Notes under the pieces: generated by a model
The model's input: only the letters and a program-made list of their open reading frames with translations
What the model was told of the DNA's origin: nothing
Databases searched by the model: none
Source: Duganella sp. BuS-21
GTDB lineage: Bacteria > Pseudomonadota > Gammaproteobacteria > Burkholderiales > Burkholderiaceae_D
Direction of reading: 5' to 3'
Assembly: GCA_041874725.1 (NCBI GenBank)
Contig: CP097466.1
Coordinates: 124,001 to 188,000, forward strand
Length of the DNA stretch: 64,000 bases
Position numbers and translations under genes: made by a program
Shown: positions 37,144 to 45,873 of the stretch, piece after piece
Layout: each line of letters opens with the position of its first letter
Numbering within the stretch: position 1 is the stretch's first letter

Positions 37144-37608
37144 TCAGTCCTGTATCCAGGGCAGGCCATGGAAACGCCAGCCGTCGGCCTTGCCGCGCTG
37201 CTGGCCGGCGTCGATCTCGCCTTCAAAGCCTTCCAGCACGTTGAAGACATGGACCAGACCGGCCTTGGTCGCCGCCTCCGCCGCCAAGATGGAACGCTTG
37301 CCGCTGCGGCACAGCAGCAGGGCGATCGCCTCCTTGCCGCCGATCTTGGCTTCCAGCTCGCGGGCGAAGCGCGGATTGCGGGTCAGCGCGGTGCCGGTGG
37401 CCCAAGGCACATGAAGGCTGTTCGGCACGTGGCCGACGAATTTGCGCTCCTCGGCGGTGCGCACATCGACCAGCAGCGCCTGGCCGGTTGAAAACAACTC
37501 CCAAGCCAGCGCCGGCGGCACGCCACCCGCATACGGCAGGCCCGTGGACTCAGCGTGGGATTGAATTGCTGCCAGTTGTTCCGGCAGATCGAGAACGACT
37601 TCCGACAT
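37144..37608 (-). CDS. Rhodanese-like sulfurtransferase
   Basis: 154 residues, first gene of the sulfur operon. Single rhodanese domain with LLVDVRTAEER and the active-site loop LLLCRSGKRS, in which Cys100 would carry the persulfide. The loop length (CRSGKRS) is that of sulfur-specific members. No signal peptide. It could pass sulfur to or from the encapsulated desulfurase. Confidence 0.92.
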   Translation of the reverse strand: MSEVVLDLPEQLAAIQSHAESTGLPYAGGVPPALAWELFSTGQALLVDVRTAEERKFVGHVPNSLHVPWATGTALTRNPRFARELEAKIGGKEAIALLLCRSGKRSILAAEAATKAGLVHVFNVLEGFEGEIDAGQQRGKADGWRFHGLPWIQD

Positions 37609-37735
37609 GACTAACCTCTATGCGTTGATGGCGATAGACCACAGCATACGGTTGGTCAAAACGAAACAGAACGAATAAAAACAACTTCACAAAAGTGGAA
37701 AACGCATAACACCCCTTGCCTTGGTGTTCCTCCGG

Positions 37736-38215
37736 CTAGGACTGATCAAGTGGGCTGATCACCCCTTTTCCGCCTCGGTTCAGCACGTGCGTGTAGATCA
37801 TTGTCGTACTCAGGTCTTTGTGACCGAGAAGTTCCTGAACCGTTCGGATATCGTATCCCGCCTGTAGCAGGTGGGTGGCAAATGAGTGCCGCAAGGTATG
37901 CGGCGTGGCAGGCTTGGTGATACCGGCGTCGCGTGTGGCTTGTTTCATGGCGCGTTGAATCGCCTTTTCATCGGCGTGATGCCGGCGGAACGCACCGGAG
38001 CGCGGGTCGACTGAACGCCGCGTTGATGGAAAGGCATACTGCCAGCCCCATTCCCGGTTCGCCGTTGGATATTTTCGAGCGAGCGCGAACGGCAGCCAGG
38101 TATCGCCGAAGCCATCGGCAAGGTCTTGCTCGTGCAATTTCTTCACCCGTTCAAGATGCGAACATATCGGCGCCAATAGTGACTCCGGTAACATCGTGAT
38201 CCTCGTTGAACGCAC
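37736..38215 (-). pseudogene. intI: Integron integrase, C-terminal half only
   Basis: About 156 of the usual ~320-340 residues remain, from RITMLPESL to [15 protein letters not shown]. The integron-specific stretch [20 protein letters not shown] is intact, as are catalytic box II ([12 protein letters not shown]), GHKDLSTT and the nucleophile Tyr (TMIYTHV). The N-terminal DNA-binding domain and the first catalytic Arg are missing, so it cannot recombine. Homology stops at about 38204, exactly where a truncated cassette gene on the other strand begins, so the two were joined by deletion or recombination. Confidence 0.85.
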
Positions 38216-38327
38216 AAACGGTGAGCTTCGTGTTTTGGGTCCTCGGTATGAGGAGAGGCTAGCGCAAATCGAGAAAGAGCTTCCTGCTGCATGTATGCTT
38301 GCAAAACCGGAGAAGCCGCAATGGTAA
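38205..38327 (+). pseudogene. Truncated integron cassette gene (3' end only)
   Basis: Open frame on the plus strand reading [19 protein letters not shown] and ending KPEKPQW with TAA at 38325-38327, directly before an attC-type site. It has no start because it is fused to the broken integrase at about 38204. Forty codons remain; family not recognised. Confidence 0.5.
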
Positions 38328-38400
38328 GCTCTAACAAACTAATCAACCGGACTGCTTACGCGCTGCGCGCTTCAGCTGACTGTTATCGTACACGTTAGCC
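38328..38400 (+). other. attC recombination site (first)
   Basis: About 73 bases running from a TCTAAC-type R'' box (38330-38335, in gctctaacaaac) to the R' box GTTAGCC (38394-38400), with internal imperfect complementarity (gcgctgcgcgc in the centre). This layout and the box sequences are those of integron attC sites. The next cassette gene starts at 38402. Confidence 0.65.
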
Positions 38401-38401
38401 C

Positions 38402-38809
38402 ATGAAATCACGCTTCTTGCTACTCACGTTGACTTCGCTTGCTGTCAGCGCCCATGCTGGCCCGATCGACTATGTTGCTGCCTCAAACCGCTTTCTTTCG
38501 GAAGAACTTCCGAAGATGGAAGCTGCCGTGGCAGCAAAGGATCGACGCTACTTTACCTCCGGGCTGGAACGCATGAAGACCTTTGTAAATGATCATTGGG
38601 CTGATTTGGATAAGTTCCCGGCCTGTACAAATGCAATCACCGATTTCCTCATCGTGGGCCTATGTCGGATTTCGCAGCCAGGGACACTTTGCGAACCCGA
38701 GACGTTCTTTCCCAAATTTGAAGGCAATTTAGCGAATTGCCGAGCAGCCGCTAAGGCTGACCAAGGCAATCCAGCCGACGCTTCCGGCGCGGCTGAACTG
38801 AGACGTTAG
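38402..38809 (+). CDS. Integron cassette gene 1: exported protein, unknown
   Basis: 135 residues with a clear signal peptide (MKSRFLLLTLTSLAVSAHAG). The mature part has four or five Cys and no family I recognise. The last codons and the TAG stop lie inside the following attC site, as is usual for cassettes. Lower GC than the flanking genome. Confidence 0.6.
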   Translation: MKSRFLLLTLTSLAVSAHAGPIDYVAASNRFLSEELPKMEAAVAAKDRRYFTSGLERMKTFVNDHWADLDKFPACTNAITDFLIVGLCRISQPGTLCEPETFFPKFEGNLANCRAAAKADQGNPADASGAAELRR

Positions 38810-38811
38810 AT
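38748..38811 (+). other. attC recombination site (second)
   Basis: Closely resembles the classic ~60-bp attC: the inner part AGCCGACGCTTCCGGCGCGG followed by CTGAACTGAGAC and the R' box GTTAGAT (38805-38811). The left R'' box is degenerate (near 38748, CGCTAAG), so the left boundary is approximate. Confidence 0.65.
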
Positions 38812-38815
38812 TTCC

Positions 38816-39151
38816 ATGCGACTTGAACCCGTATCAAACGTCAAAAACAAGCGAACTACCGGTGAACGCTTGAGTAATGTCGTCGACGCGATACTTTCGT
38901 GGGATACCTTGCTTTGGCTTGGAGCTCTGATCGTTGGCCTGGGATTGGTGGGCTACGTAACAAGCACGTGGGTTTTATTTTTCGTCCACCACGGTAGTTA
39001 CGTTGCCGCTGGCTTCCTCACACTGGTGTCTTGTTCGCTTGGCATTCTGGCGATTCTCCGTGTGCCGGTAGCGCTTGTCTTAGTGTGGGCTGGAGCGGCC
39101 ATTTGTGCTACGGCTTTTCTTTCCGGTTATACCTATGTGCTCCTGCCCTAA
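38816..39151 (+). CDS. Integron cassette gene 2: small membrane protein, unknown
   Basis: 111 residues with three hydrophobic helices (about 34-54, 60-82 and 86-108) and no recognised family. The start lies five bases after the R' box of the second attC, the normal cassette position. The TAA stop is within the next R''-like box. Confidence 0.6.
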   Translation: MRLEPVSNVKNKRTTGERLSNVVDAILSWDTLLWLGALIVGLGLVGYVTSTWVLFFVHHGSYVAAGFLTLVSCSLGILAILRVPVALVLVWAGAAICATAFLSGYTYVLLP

Positions 39152-39200
39152 CCATTCATGTATTCAGACGCGCTAAAGCGCGCCAGTTATCAATTCGAAG
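39145..39200 (+). other. Degenerate attC-like site (third)
   Basis: GCCCTAACC (39145-39153) is a good R'' box and GCGCGCT-type palindromic DNA follows (39168-39184). No matching GTTAGGG-type R' box is found; instead a fragment of an unrelated gene begins. Probably the truncated end of the cassette array. Confidence 0.35.
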
Positions 39201-39204
39201 GTAA

Positions 39205-39321
39205 CCTAATGGAATGCGCATGCGGTTGTGGCGAGAAGCCTGTCGCGTGAGCGATCACTTGCCGGTGCAGATCGAGTTCGGCATCAAGGATAGTGATGCC
39301 AAACTCGACTCTCCACACTAA
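39205..39321 (+). pseudogene. C-terminal fragment of an endonuclease/exonuclease/phosphatase-family gene
   Basis: The frame reads MRLWREACRVSDHLPVQIEF and continues to a TAA at 39319-39321. The SDHLP motif is the C-terminal catalytic His motif of this metal-dependent phosphodiesterase family. Only about 38 codons are left after an in-frame stop at 39202. It marks the right border of the integron remnant and touches the stop of the convergent protease gene. Confidence 0.5.
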
Positions 39322-41438
39322 CGCTTGCTGATGGTCACTGGAATCACTGCACTGGCGCTGGCTCCTGTGCTGTCGGTGGCAGTCACTTTTAGCTGATAGC
39401 TGCCAGCCACCGGCGTGGCCCACGACACCACCACATTCATGCCACTGGCGGCGAACATCATGCCCAGCGGTGCGCCGGTGATGCTGATGTTCACCGTGCC
39501 GCTGTTGCTGATCTTGATACCGACGGTGCCGCTCAGCGCCTTGCCGACCACACCGGTCAACGCGGTGGCGGTAATCACCGGCGGCGTCGACGATGTCTTG
39601 GTGTTGGTCGTGCTGCTGCTGCCTGCCGCCGCGATCACCACGCTGTACACGCCCTGCCCGCTCAAGCCGTTGACGCTGTCCTTGGCGGTGACCGTCACGC
39701 TATACGTGCCGGCCACCGGCGCAGCCCAGCTCACCACGCCGGCGCTACTGATGCCCATGCCCGACGGTGCACCGGTCAGCGCATACGTGACCGCATTACT
39801 GGCCGTGACCGACGCCGTGAAGCTGAGCGCCGTGCCGGCCTTGCCGCTGATGGTGGCGGCCGTGACCACCGGCGCCGTCTGCACCGTCAGGCCAGATAGC
39901 GTCGACAGCAGCGCGCTGGCGTTCGGCGTACCGAGGCCGGTGGCCTGGTCGTAACCGGTTTCACCGCCGCATGCCGCGCACGTGCCGTGGCTGCCCTTGG
40001 TGATGTCGGCGAAGGTGCTGGCGTAGGTGCCGGCCACGGTGGCGACATTGGTGTACAGCGCGGCGTGCGGCGCGGCCAGCGCAGCCTTGCCGTTGACCGC
40101 ACGCAGCGCATTGGCGATGGCGATCAGGCCGGCCCACTGCGGTGTCGACAGGCTGGTGCCGCCGACGCTGGTCCATTTCACGGTGCTGCTACCGGAGGCG
40201 ATGACCGCCACGTACTGGCCGCTGTTCGGATCGGCGTTGAACGCCACGTCCGCCACCGTGCGGCGAGTGGCCGTGCCCATGCCGGGAACGACCGTGCTTT
40301 GGTAGGCTGGCGTCGCCACATATTGGCTGACGCCGCCGCCGGTGCTGGACCACACCACTTCGGAACGGGTGCCGCCGCTGTAGGTCAGCGTGGTGCCGCC
40401 CACCGCCAACACCTTGGCCGAGACCGACGGCCAGGCGACGCCGGCGCCGGAATCGCCGGTGGCGGCGAGGTAGGTCATGTTGGCGCCCGAGAACACGCTG
40501 TCGGCGGCGCTGGTGCCGCTGCTCTCGCTGCCGCCAAAGCTCATCGAAACGATGCCCGGTCCCATATTGTTGGCCAGGCGCACGCCGCCCAGCAGGTTGT
40601 CGTAACTGGCGCTGTTGGCTTCGATCAGCACGATGCGCGCCAGCGGCGCGGTGGCGTGCGCCCATTGGACGTCGAGCGCGATTTCGGTGGCCCAGCCGGC
40701 ATCGTAAGCGGGTGCGGTGCTGGTCATGCCGCCGGTCGAGGTGCTGTAGACGATAGCCAGTTCGCAGCCGGTGCCGGAGGCGGTGGCCAGCGGCAGGCTG
40801 GCGTTGCTGGCGATGGTCTTGGTGGTGCAGGCCGGCAGGCCGAACTTGGTGTTGAAGGCCGACAGTTCGGCCGCCACGTTGGGGTTGTGCTGGGCATCGA
40901 CGATGTAGATGGTCTGGCCGGCGCCGAGCTGGGCGGCCTGGGTTGCGCTCAGGCCGGTGTAGCTGGTTGGCAACGTCGGCAAGCCGTAGGCGGCGCGGAT
41001 CTGTGCCGGTGTGTAGGTCGCCACCGTGGTGGCGGTGGCCAACGGCGTGGCCGAGGACGTGTCGGTGTCCGCACTGAGACTGCGGTTGGCCTGCACCTGG
41101 CGCAGCGCGTCCACCGTTAGTCGGCGGGAATCGAGACGGCGGAACCCCGAGGGCACTGTTTGCGTATGGACCGTGGTTGGCGCGGCATCGCCAGCGGCGG
41201 CATCGGCCGGCGCGTCGAGCAGCAGCGGCGCCATGTGGAACGACGGCAGCGCGAACTGCTGCGCATCGTCTGCGGGCAAGGTGCCGTCGTCGAGTTGCAG
41301 AATGGTGGCGGCGGTCGCTAGCGGGGCGGCGGCTTGAACGGTATCGGAACTGCTGTCGCTGCTGCTACCGCAAGCGCTTAACAGCGCGGCGATGCAAGTG
41401 AGCGGCAGCGCCAGCAGGCAACGCGAAAATTGGGGCAT
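39318..41438 (-). CDS. Sedolisin-type (S53) serine-carboxyl protease, lipoprotein
   Basis: 706 residues from ATG 41438; an upstream in-frame Met lacks signal-peptide logic. Lipobox LLSAC at about residues 19-23. The catalytic set fits sedolisins: Glu and Asp in TEIALDVQW, the oxyanion Asp region ATGDSGAGVAWPS, and the nucleophile Ser in GGTSLSTPQWAG. The sedolisin TGLGTPNAS end motif is present. Two C-terminal Ig-like putative domains (~550-620 and ~635-706, each ending with a VSWAxPVAGxY pattern) could bind polymer or cell wall. Works outside the cytoplasm, probably at acid pH. Confidence 0.88.
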   Translation of the reverse strand: MPQFSRCLLALPLTCIAALLSACGSSSDSSSDTVQAAAPLATAATILQLDDGTLPADDAQQFALPSFHMAPLLLDAPADAAAGDAAPTTVHTQTVPSGFRRLDSRRLTVDALRQVQANRSLSADTDTSSATPLATATTVATYTPAQIRAAYGLPTLPTSYTGLSATQAAQLGAGQTIYIVDAQHNPNVAAELSAFNTKFGLPACTTKTIASNASLPLATASGTGCELAIVYSTSTGGMTSTAPAYDAGWATEIALDVQWAHATAPLARIVLIEANSASYDNLLGGVRLANNMGPGIVSMSFGGSESSGTSAADSVFSGANMTYLAATGDSGAGVAWPSVSAKVLAVGGTTLTYSGGTRSEVVWSSTGGGVSQYVATPAYQSTVVPGMGTATRRTVADVAFNADPNSGQYVAVIASGSSTVKWTSVGGTSLSTPQWAGLIAIANALRAVNGKAALAAPHAALYTNVATVAGTYASTFADITKGSHGTCAACGGETGYDQATGLGTPNASALLSTLSGLTVQTAPVVTAATISGKAGTALSFTASVTASNAVTYALTGAPSGMGISSAGVVSWAAPVAGTYSVTVTAKDSVNGLSGQGVYSVVIAAAGSSSTTNTKTSSTPPVITATALTGVVGKALSGTVGIKISNSGTVNISITGAPLGMMFAASGMNVVVSWATPVAGSYQLKVTATDSTGASASAVIPVTISKR

Positions 41439-41559
41439 GGCGATCTCTCGGAGGCGGTGGGAGGGGATGAGAGATGCTAGCAAATTCCCTCTTGGAAATA
41501 TATTGGCAGCTCGCCAAGAGCAGCCGGAATCCGCGTAAATTCAGGTAAAGACTCCCAGC

Positions 41560-42459
41560 TCAGATGGCTGGAATCGTTTCGTTCAACAGAAAGTCGCGCA
41601 GCAGGCGGGCGCTGGGGCCGATGCGTTGGGAGTGGACCAGGAAAATTTCCAGCGGCGCGGTTTCCACTTCGGGCAGCACGCGCACCAGCTCGCCGGAGGC
41701 TAGCAACGCGCCGGCGTCGTAGGCTGGCAGGCGGGCGATGCCTTCGCCGGCCAGCACGAAGGCCAGGCGCGAAGCCGCGCTGTCGGTCGCCACGTCGCCT
41801 TTGACGGCGATCTGCATTTCCTTGCCGTCGACCCGCACCGTGGCCGCGCGCTGCGTGGGCGGATACAGCACCCAGCGATGCTGCGCCAGTTCAGCCGCCG
41901 TCAGCGGCGCGCGATAACGCCGCAGATAGGCCGGCGCCGCGCACAACATGGTCGGCTCGCGCACCAGGCGCCGCGCCACCAGCGATGAATCGGCCAACGG
42001 CCCGGCGCGCACCGCCAGCTCGATGCCGTGCTGGACCAGATCGACATTCGAATCGTTCATCGCCACATGCAAACGGATGGCCGGGTAACGGCGGCGGAAC
42101 TCCAGCAGCGCCGGCATGATGCGCTTGCTGCCGAAGTGGTGCGAGCAGGTGATGCGCACTTCGCCGCGCGGTTCTGCGCGCAGCAGCTCCATGCCACGAA
42201 TGCCGTCGTGCGCTTCGTCCAGCAGACGTTCGCAATGGACGCGGAAAGCCTCGCCGGCCGGCGTCAGGCTGAAGCTGCGCGTGCTGCGCTGGGCCAGTGG
42301 TACGCCCAGCTTGGCTTCCAGCGCACGGATGTGATGGCTGACCACGGCGCGCGTCAGGCCCAGCGAGCGTCCGGCTGCCGCGAAACTACCGGCGCGCACC
42401 ACCGTGGCAAACACCGCCATGGCGCGCAATTCGTCGAGGATAGGCGATGGATCGCTCAT
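41560..42459 (-). CDS. LysR-family transcriptional regulator
   Basis: 299 residues. N-terminal winged helix-turn-helix (FATVVRAGSFAAAGRSLGLT, VVSHHIRALEAKLGVPL, FSLTPAGEAF) and the C-terminal effector domain of the group that includes aldehyde- and quinone-responsive regulators. It is divergent from the DJ-1 protein gene at 42582 across 122 bp, the usual arrangement with its target. Confidence 0.92.
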   Translation of the reverse strand: MSDPSPILDELRAMAVFATVVRAGSFAAAGRSLGLTRAVVSHHIRALEAKLGVPLAQRSTRSFSLTPAGEAFRVHCERLLDEAHDGIRGMELLRAEPRGEVRITCSHHFGSKRIMPALLEFRRRYPAIRLHVAMNDSNVDLVQHGIELAVRAGPLADSSLVARRLVREPTMLCAAPAYLRRYRAPLTAAELAQHRWVLYPPTQRAATVRVDGKEMQIAVKGDVATDSAASRLAFVLAGEGIARLPAYDAGALLASGELVRVLPEVETAPLEIFLVHSQRIGPSARLLRDFLLNETIPAI

Positions 42460-42581
42460 GATTGTATTACTCCATTTGACATTGCGTCATCTTAGCAGTA
42501 TCTACTGGCGAGCGACGAACCGGCCTATATTTAGCACATGCCCGGAACGCAAGGGCCAACTTGATAAATCAGGAGCTCGCC

Positions 42582-43262
42582 ATGAAAACCAAACACGTAC
42601 TGTTTATTTTGACAAACGCCGCCGAGATCGGTCCGAACAAACGCGCCACCGGTTACTTTTTCCCGGAAGTGGCCCACCCATACGAGGTGTTCGACCAGGC
42701 CGGCATCGCCGTGGAATACGCCTCGCCACTGGGCGGCGTGATTCCCGAAGACGGCTACGACGCCACCGATCCGTCGCAGCTCGCCTTCCGCAACAGCGCC
42801 GCGATCCGCCGCCTGAACCACAGCCGCAAGCTGTCCGAAGTCGATGTGCGCGACTACGACGCCATCTTCTTCCCCGGCGGCCTGGGCCCGATGGTCGACA
42901 TCGCCGGCGATCCAGACGTCAAGCAGGCCGTGCTGGCCGCGTGGGAAGCCGGCAAGATCGTCGCCGCCGTCTGCCACGGCCCGGCAGCCTTCTTGGGCGT
43001 GAAGCTGGAAGACGGCACGCCGCTGGTCTACGGCCGCAAGCTGACTTCCTTCTCCAACGATGAGGAAGCCGGCTACGCCCAGGCCGACGTGCCCTTCAAC
43101 CTGGAAACCGCGCTGCGCGCCGAAGGCGCCGAGTACGTCTCGGCCGATGTGTGGCAAGAGAAAGTGGTGGTCGATGGCCGTTTGATGACGGGCCAGAACC
43201 CTGCCTCCGGCGGTGCGCTGGCCAAGGAAATGGTCAAGGCCCTCAAAGGGGAAGCATCATGA
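42582..43262 (+). CDS. DJ-1/PfpI type 1 glutamine amidotransferase-like protein (HSP31/glyoxalase III type)
   Basis: 226 residues from ATG 42582 (AGGAG six bases upstream). Start KHVLFILTNAAEIGPNKRATG, the triad-Glu region TGYFFPEVAHPYEVF, and the nucleophile elbow AAVCHGPAAFLGVKL match the large DJ-1 subgroup with glutathione-independent glyoxalase or deglycase activity. It is followed with a four-base overlap by a monooxygenase gene and is probably switched on by the divergent LysR regulator in response to reactive carbonyls; the inducer is inference. Confidence 0.83.
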   Translation: MKTKHVLFILTNAAEIGPNKRATGYFFPEVAHPYEVFDQAGIAVEYASPLGGVIPEDGYDATDPSQLAFRNSAAIRRLNHSRKLSEVDVRDYDAIFFPGGLGPMVDIAGDPDVKQAVLAAWEAGKIVAAVCHGPAAFLGVKLEDGTPLVYGRKLTSFSNDEEAGYAQADVPFNLETALRAEGAEYVSADVWQEKVVVDGRLMTGQNPASGGALAKEMVKALKGEAS

Positions 43263-43555
43263 GCGCCGGCGTGATGACGGTGGCGGCGCGCTGGCAACCG
43301 GCCGATGGCAAGCTCGGCGAGGTGTTGGCGATCATCGCGGAAATGCGGCCCAAGTCGCTGGCCGAGCCGGGCTGCCTCGGCTACGAGGTGTACCGGGGCG
43401 TGGACTTGCAGCATCAGTTGCTGCTGCTTGAGCACTACAGCGACGCCGCCGCGCTGGAAGCGCACAAGCAGTCCGAGCATTACCAGTCGCTGGTGATCGG
43501 ACGCGCCGTGCCGCTGTTGGCCGAGCGTCAGGTCGAGGTGCTACAGGCACGCTAA
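43259..43555 (+). CDS. Antibiotic-biosynthesis-monooxygenase (ABM/YgiN-like) domain protein
   Basis: 98 residues, ATGA overlap with the DJ-1 gene. One ferredoxin-like ABM domain: VAARWQPADGKLGEVLAIIA, EPGCLGYEVYRG, LLLEHYSDAAALEAHKQSEH. Relatives are quinol monooxygenases or dimeric dissipators of reactive quinones. The pairing with DJ-1 suggests detoxification. Confidence 0.85.
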   Translation: MSAGVMTVAARWQPADGKLGEVLAIIAEMRPKSLAEPGCLGYEVYRGVDLQHQLLLLEHYSDAAALEAHKQSEHYQSLVIGRAVPLLAERQVEVLQAR

Positions 43556-43607
43556 GCCGGTCTATGGTACTTTGTTGCCCAGTAAAGCAAGCGAGGACTG
43601 GAGCAAG

Positions 43608-44567
43608 ATGAAGCTAACCTTGGTGGTATTGGACGGCGTCCAGGCGCTTGATGTGGCCGGCCCCCTGGACGTGTTTGCGGAAGCCAACCGCTTCCTGCCC
43701 AGGAAAGATCACTACGACATCACCCTGGTCGGCGGACGGCCGGACGGGGTGATGTGCTCCAGCGGCATGGAATTCAAAGTGCACCACGACTACCGCAACT
43801 ATCCCGTCGACGGCGAGCTGCTGCTCGTTGCCGGCGGGCCGCGCTATCCGGAGTACCGGCCGGAGCCGGACTTTTCGCACTGGCTACGGCAGCGTGCCCA
43901 TGGCGCGCGGCGCGTCGGCGCCGTCTGCAACGGCGTGTTCCTGCTGGGCCACGCCGGCCTGCTGGAGGGACGCGAAATCACCACTCACTGGGACCATGCG
44001 GAGCGCCTGTCCAGCCAGTTCCCCGATGCGCGCGTCCGGCCCGACAAGATCTTTATCCGCGATGGCAACCTGTTCACCTGCGGCGGCGTTACCGCCGGCA
44101 TCGACCTGTGCCTGGCCTTGATTGCCGAGGACTGGGGCCAGGACCTTGCGGTCAAGGTCGCCAAGCAGTTGATCGTCTACATTCGTCGCGACGGTGGCCA
44201 GTCCCAATACAGCCCTTACCTGGCGGTGGGGCCGGACCCGGATTCGCTGGTGGCGCGGGTGCTGAGATACGTGACCGATCACATCGGCGACGACCTCACC
44301 ATCGAAGACATCGCGGACGCAGTGGGTGTCAGCCGCCGCACCTTCTCGCGCGCCTTTGCCAAGCACGCAAACGTGACGCCGTCGGTGTTTGTCGACCAGG
44401 TGCGCGTCGACTTCGCGCGCAAGCTGCTGGAGGAGACCGACGTGCCGCTGAAAACCATCGCCTTCCGCTGCGGCTTCGACAATCCAACGCGCATGCGCAT
44501 GATCTTTTCGCGCCAGCTGCAAACCACGCCTAAACTCTACCGGGAGCGGTTTCGGGACAAGCAGTAG
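43608..44567 (+). CDS. GlxA-family transcriptional regulator (DJ-1/PfpI domain plus AraC HTH)
   Basis: 319 residues from ATG 43608 (GGAG six bases upstream). DJ-1-like domain 1-190 with the elbow GAVCNGVFLLGHAGLLEG and THWDHAE. AraC double helix-turn-helix about 215-319 (AVGVSRRTFSRAFAKHANVT; later RCGFDNPTRMRMIFSR). Second such regulator in the window. It is 52 bases downstream of the monooxygenase gene and may be part of that response group. Confidence 0.88.
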   Translation: MKLTLVVLDGVQALDVAGPLDVFAEANRFLPRKDHYDITLVGGRPDGVMCSSGMEFKVHHDYRNYPVDGELLLVAGGPRYPEYRPEPDFSHWLRQRAHGARRVGAVCNGVFLLGHAGLLEGREITTHWDHAERLSSQFPDARVRPDKIFIRDGNLFTCGGVTAGIDLCLALIAEDWGQDLAVKVAKQLIVYIRRDGGQSQYSPYLAVGPDPDSLVARVLRYVTDHIGDDLTIEDIADAVGVSRRTFSRAFAKHANVTPSVFVDQVRVDFARKLLEETDVPLKTIAFRCGFDNPTRMRMIFSRQLQTTPKLYRERFRDKQ

Positions 44568-44643
44568 CGATTTTGGGCCACAACGCGCACGACTGCCTTG
44601 GCCTCGGGCAGTATCCCTGCATCCAATCATGCAAGGAGTCATC

Positions 44644-45633
44644 ATGGAATCTGTTCCCCTCGGCGCCGCGCCTGCGGCGCGTGCGCGGCCTTCGCTGCGC
44701 TACCTTCCTGTCAGTTTGTTCGGCTCGGTGATGAGCGTGGCCGGCCTGGCGTTGGCCTGGCGACTGGCCGCCGCCAGTTACGACGCCGGCGCTGCGGTGT
44801 CGAACGCCGTCGGCGTGGCGGCGCTGGTGCTGTTCACTGTGCTGGCCGCCGCTTATCTTGCCAAAGTCATCCAGCATCCGCAGCTCGTGCGGCAGGAGTT
44901 CAACCATCCTGTGGCCGGCAGCTTCTTCGGCACAATCGGCATCAGCATCCTGCTGCTATCAAGCGTGCTTGGCGCCTACAGCGCGGCCGCCCAGTTGGCG
45001 GCGTGGAGCGTCGGCGCGTTGGCCACGCTCACACTGAGCGCGGTCATGCTCTCGCGTCTGCTGAACGGCAACGCGGCGCCGGCCAGCGTGGCGCCGGCGT
45101 GGTTGATCGCCGGCGTCGGCAGTCTCGATATCGTGGTCACCGGCGCCGCGCTGCAGGCGGAGTGGACGCACGAGATCAATCTGCTGGCAGCCGCAGTGGG
45201 CGGCGTTAGCGCCATCGTTTTCTTCGTGCTGATCTTTTCACGGCTGATCCATCAGGAACCGCTGGCGGCGCCGATGCGGCCATCGAAAATGATTCTGGTG
45301 GCGCCATTTGCGGTGGGCTTCATCGCCTACGCCAACCTGGTCCAACGCATCGACATGTTTGCCGCACTGCTGTTTTATTTCGGACTGTTTTTGTTCGTCA
45401 TCGTCGCTTGGCGGCTGGTACGGCGGCCGGCGCCGTTCTCGCCGGCGTGGTGGGCCATCGGCTTTCCGCTGGCGGCGCTGAGCTGCGCTGCCACGATGTA
45501 TGCCAACGCGGCCGGCGGCACCGGCCTTCGACTGATCGCCTTCCTGCTGCTGGTGCTACTGACGGTGGCGATCGCCGCCCTCGCCGCGCGCACGCTCTAC
45601 GCGCTGTGTTCCGGCCGCTTCCTCACTGCTTAA
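44644..45633 (+). CDS. TDT/SLAC1-family membrane transporter
   Basis: 329 residues from ATG 44644 (AAGGAG upstream; the Met at 44629 has none). Ten hydrophobic helices. The pattern YLPVSLFGSVMSVAGLALAW at the start and NHPVAGSFFGTIGISILLL is that of tellurite-resistance/dicarboxylate transporters and SLAC1 anion channels. The substrate (small anions such as sulfite, malate or tellurite) is unknown. Confidence 0.82.
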   Translation: MESVPLGAAPAARARPSLRYLPVSLFGSVMSVAGLALAWRLAAASYDAGAAVSNAVGVAALVLFTVLAAAYLAKVIQHPQLVRQEFNHPVAGSFFGTIGISILLLSSVLGAYSAAAQLAAWSVGALATLTLSAVMLSRLLNGNAAPASVAPAWLIAGVGSLDIVVTGAALQAEWTHEINLLAAAVGGVSAIVFFVLIFSRLIHQEPLAAPMRPSKMILVAPFAVGFIAYANLVQRIDMFAALLFYFGLFLFVIVAWRLVRRPAPFSPAWWAIGFPLAALSCAATMYANAAGGTGLRLIAFLLLVLLTVAIAALAARTLYALCSGRFLTA

Positions 45634-45642
45634 AGGACCGAT

Positions 45643-45858
45643 ATGCGCTTGCAACTGAACCTCAACCAGAACCTCGACAACTACGAGGATTTCTACGACA
45701 TGCTAAGTGACTCGCACAACGATCTCGACGACGGCCAAAGCAGGATGCTGGACGCCGAGCTGGTGCTGCTGCTGTCGAACCACATCGGCGACCTGAACGT
45801 GCTGCGCCAGGCGTTTGCCCTGGCGCGCGTGAACGTGGAGCGGGCGCTGCCGCGATAG
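45643..45858 (+). CDS. DUF2783-type small protein
   Basis: 71 residues with AAAGGA before the ATG. LNLNQNLDNYEDFYDMLSDS, a Q-S-R-M-L-D block and LVLLLSNHIGDLNVLRQAFA match the DUF2783 pattern. It is helical and acidic, function unknown. Starts nine bases after the transporter gene, so probably co-transcribed. Confidence 0.75.
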   Translation: MRLQLNLNQNLDNYEDFYDMLSDSHNDLDDGQSRMLDAELVLLLSNHIGDLNVLRQAFALARVNVERALPR

Positions 45859-45873
45859 CGAACGACCTGCCGG

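Noticed and set aside
38143..38346. 67-codon minus-strand frame beside the integrase
   Set aside because: It reads through the integrase-cassette junction in a wrong frame; the plus-strand cassette tail and attC explain the DNA better.
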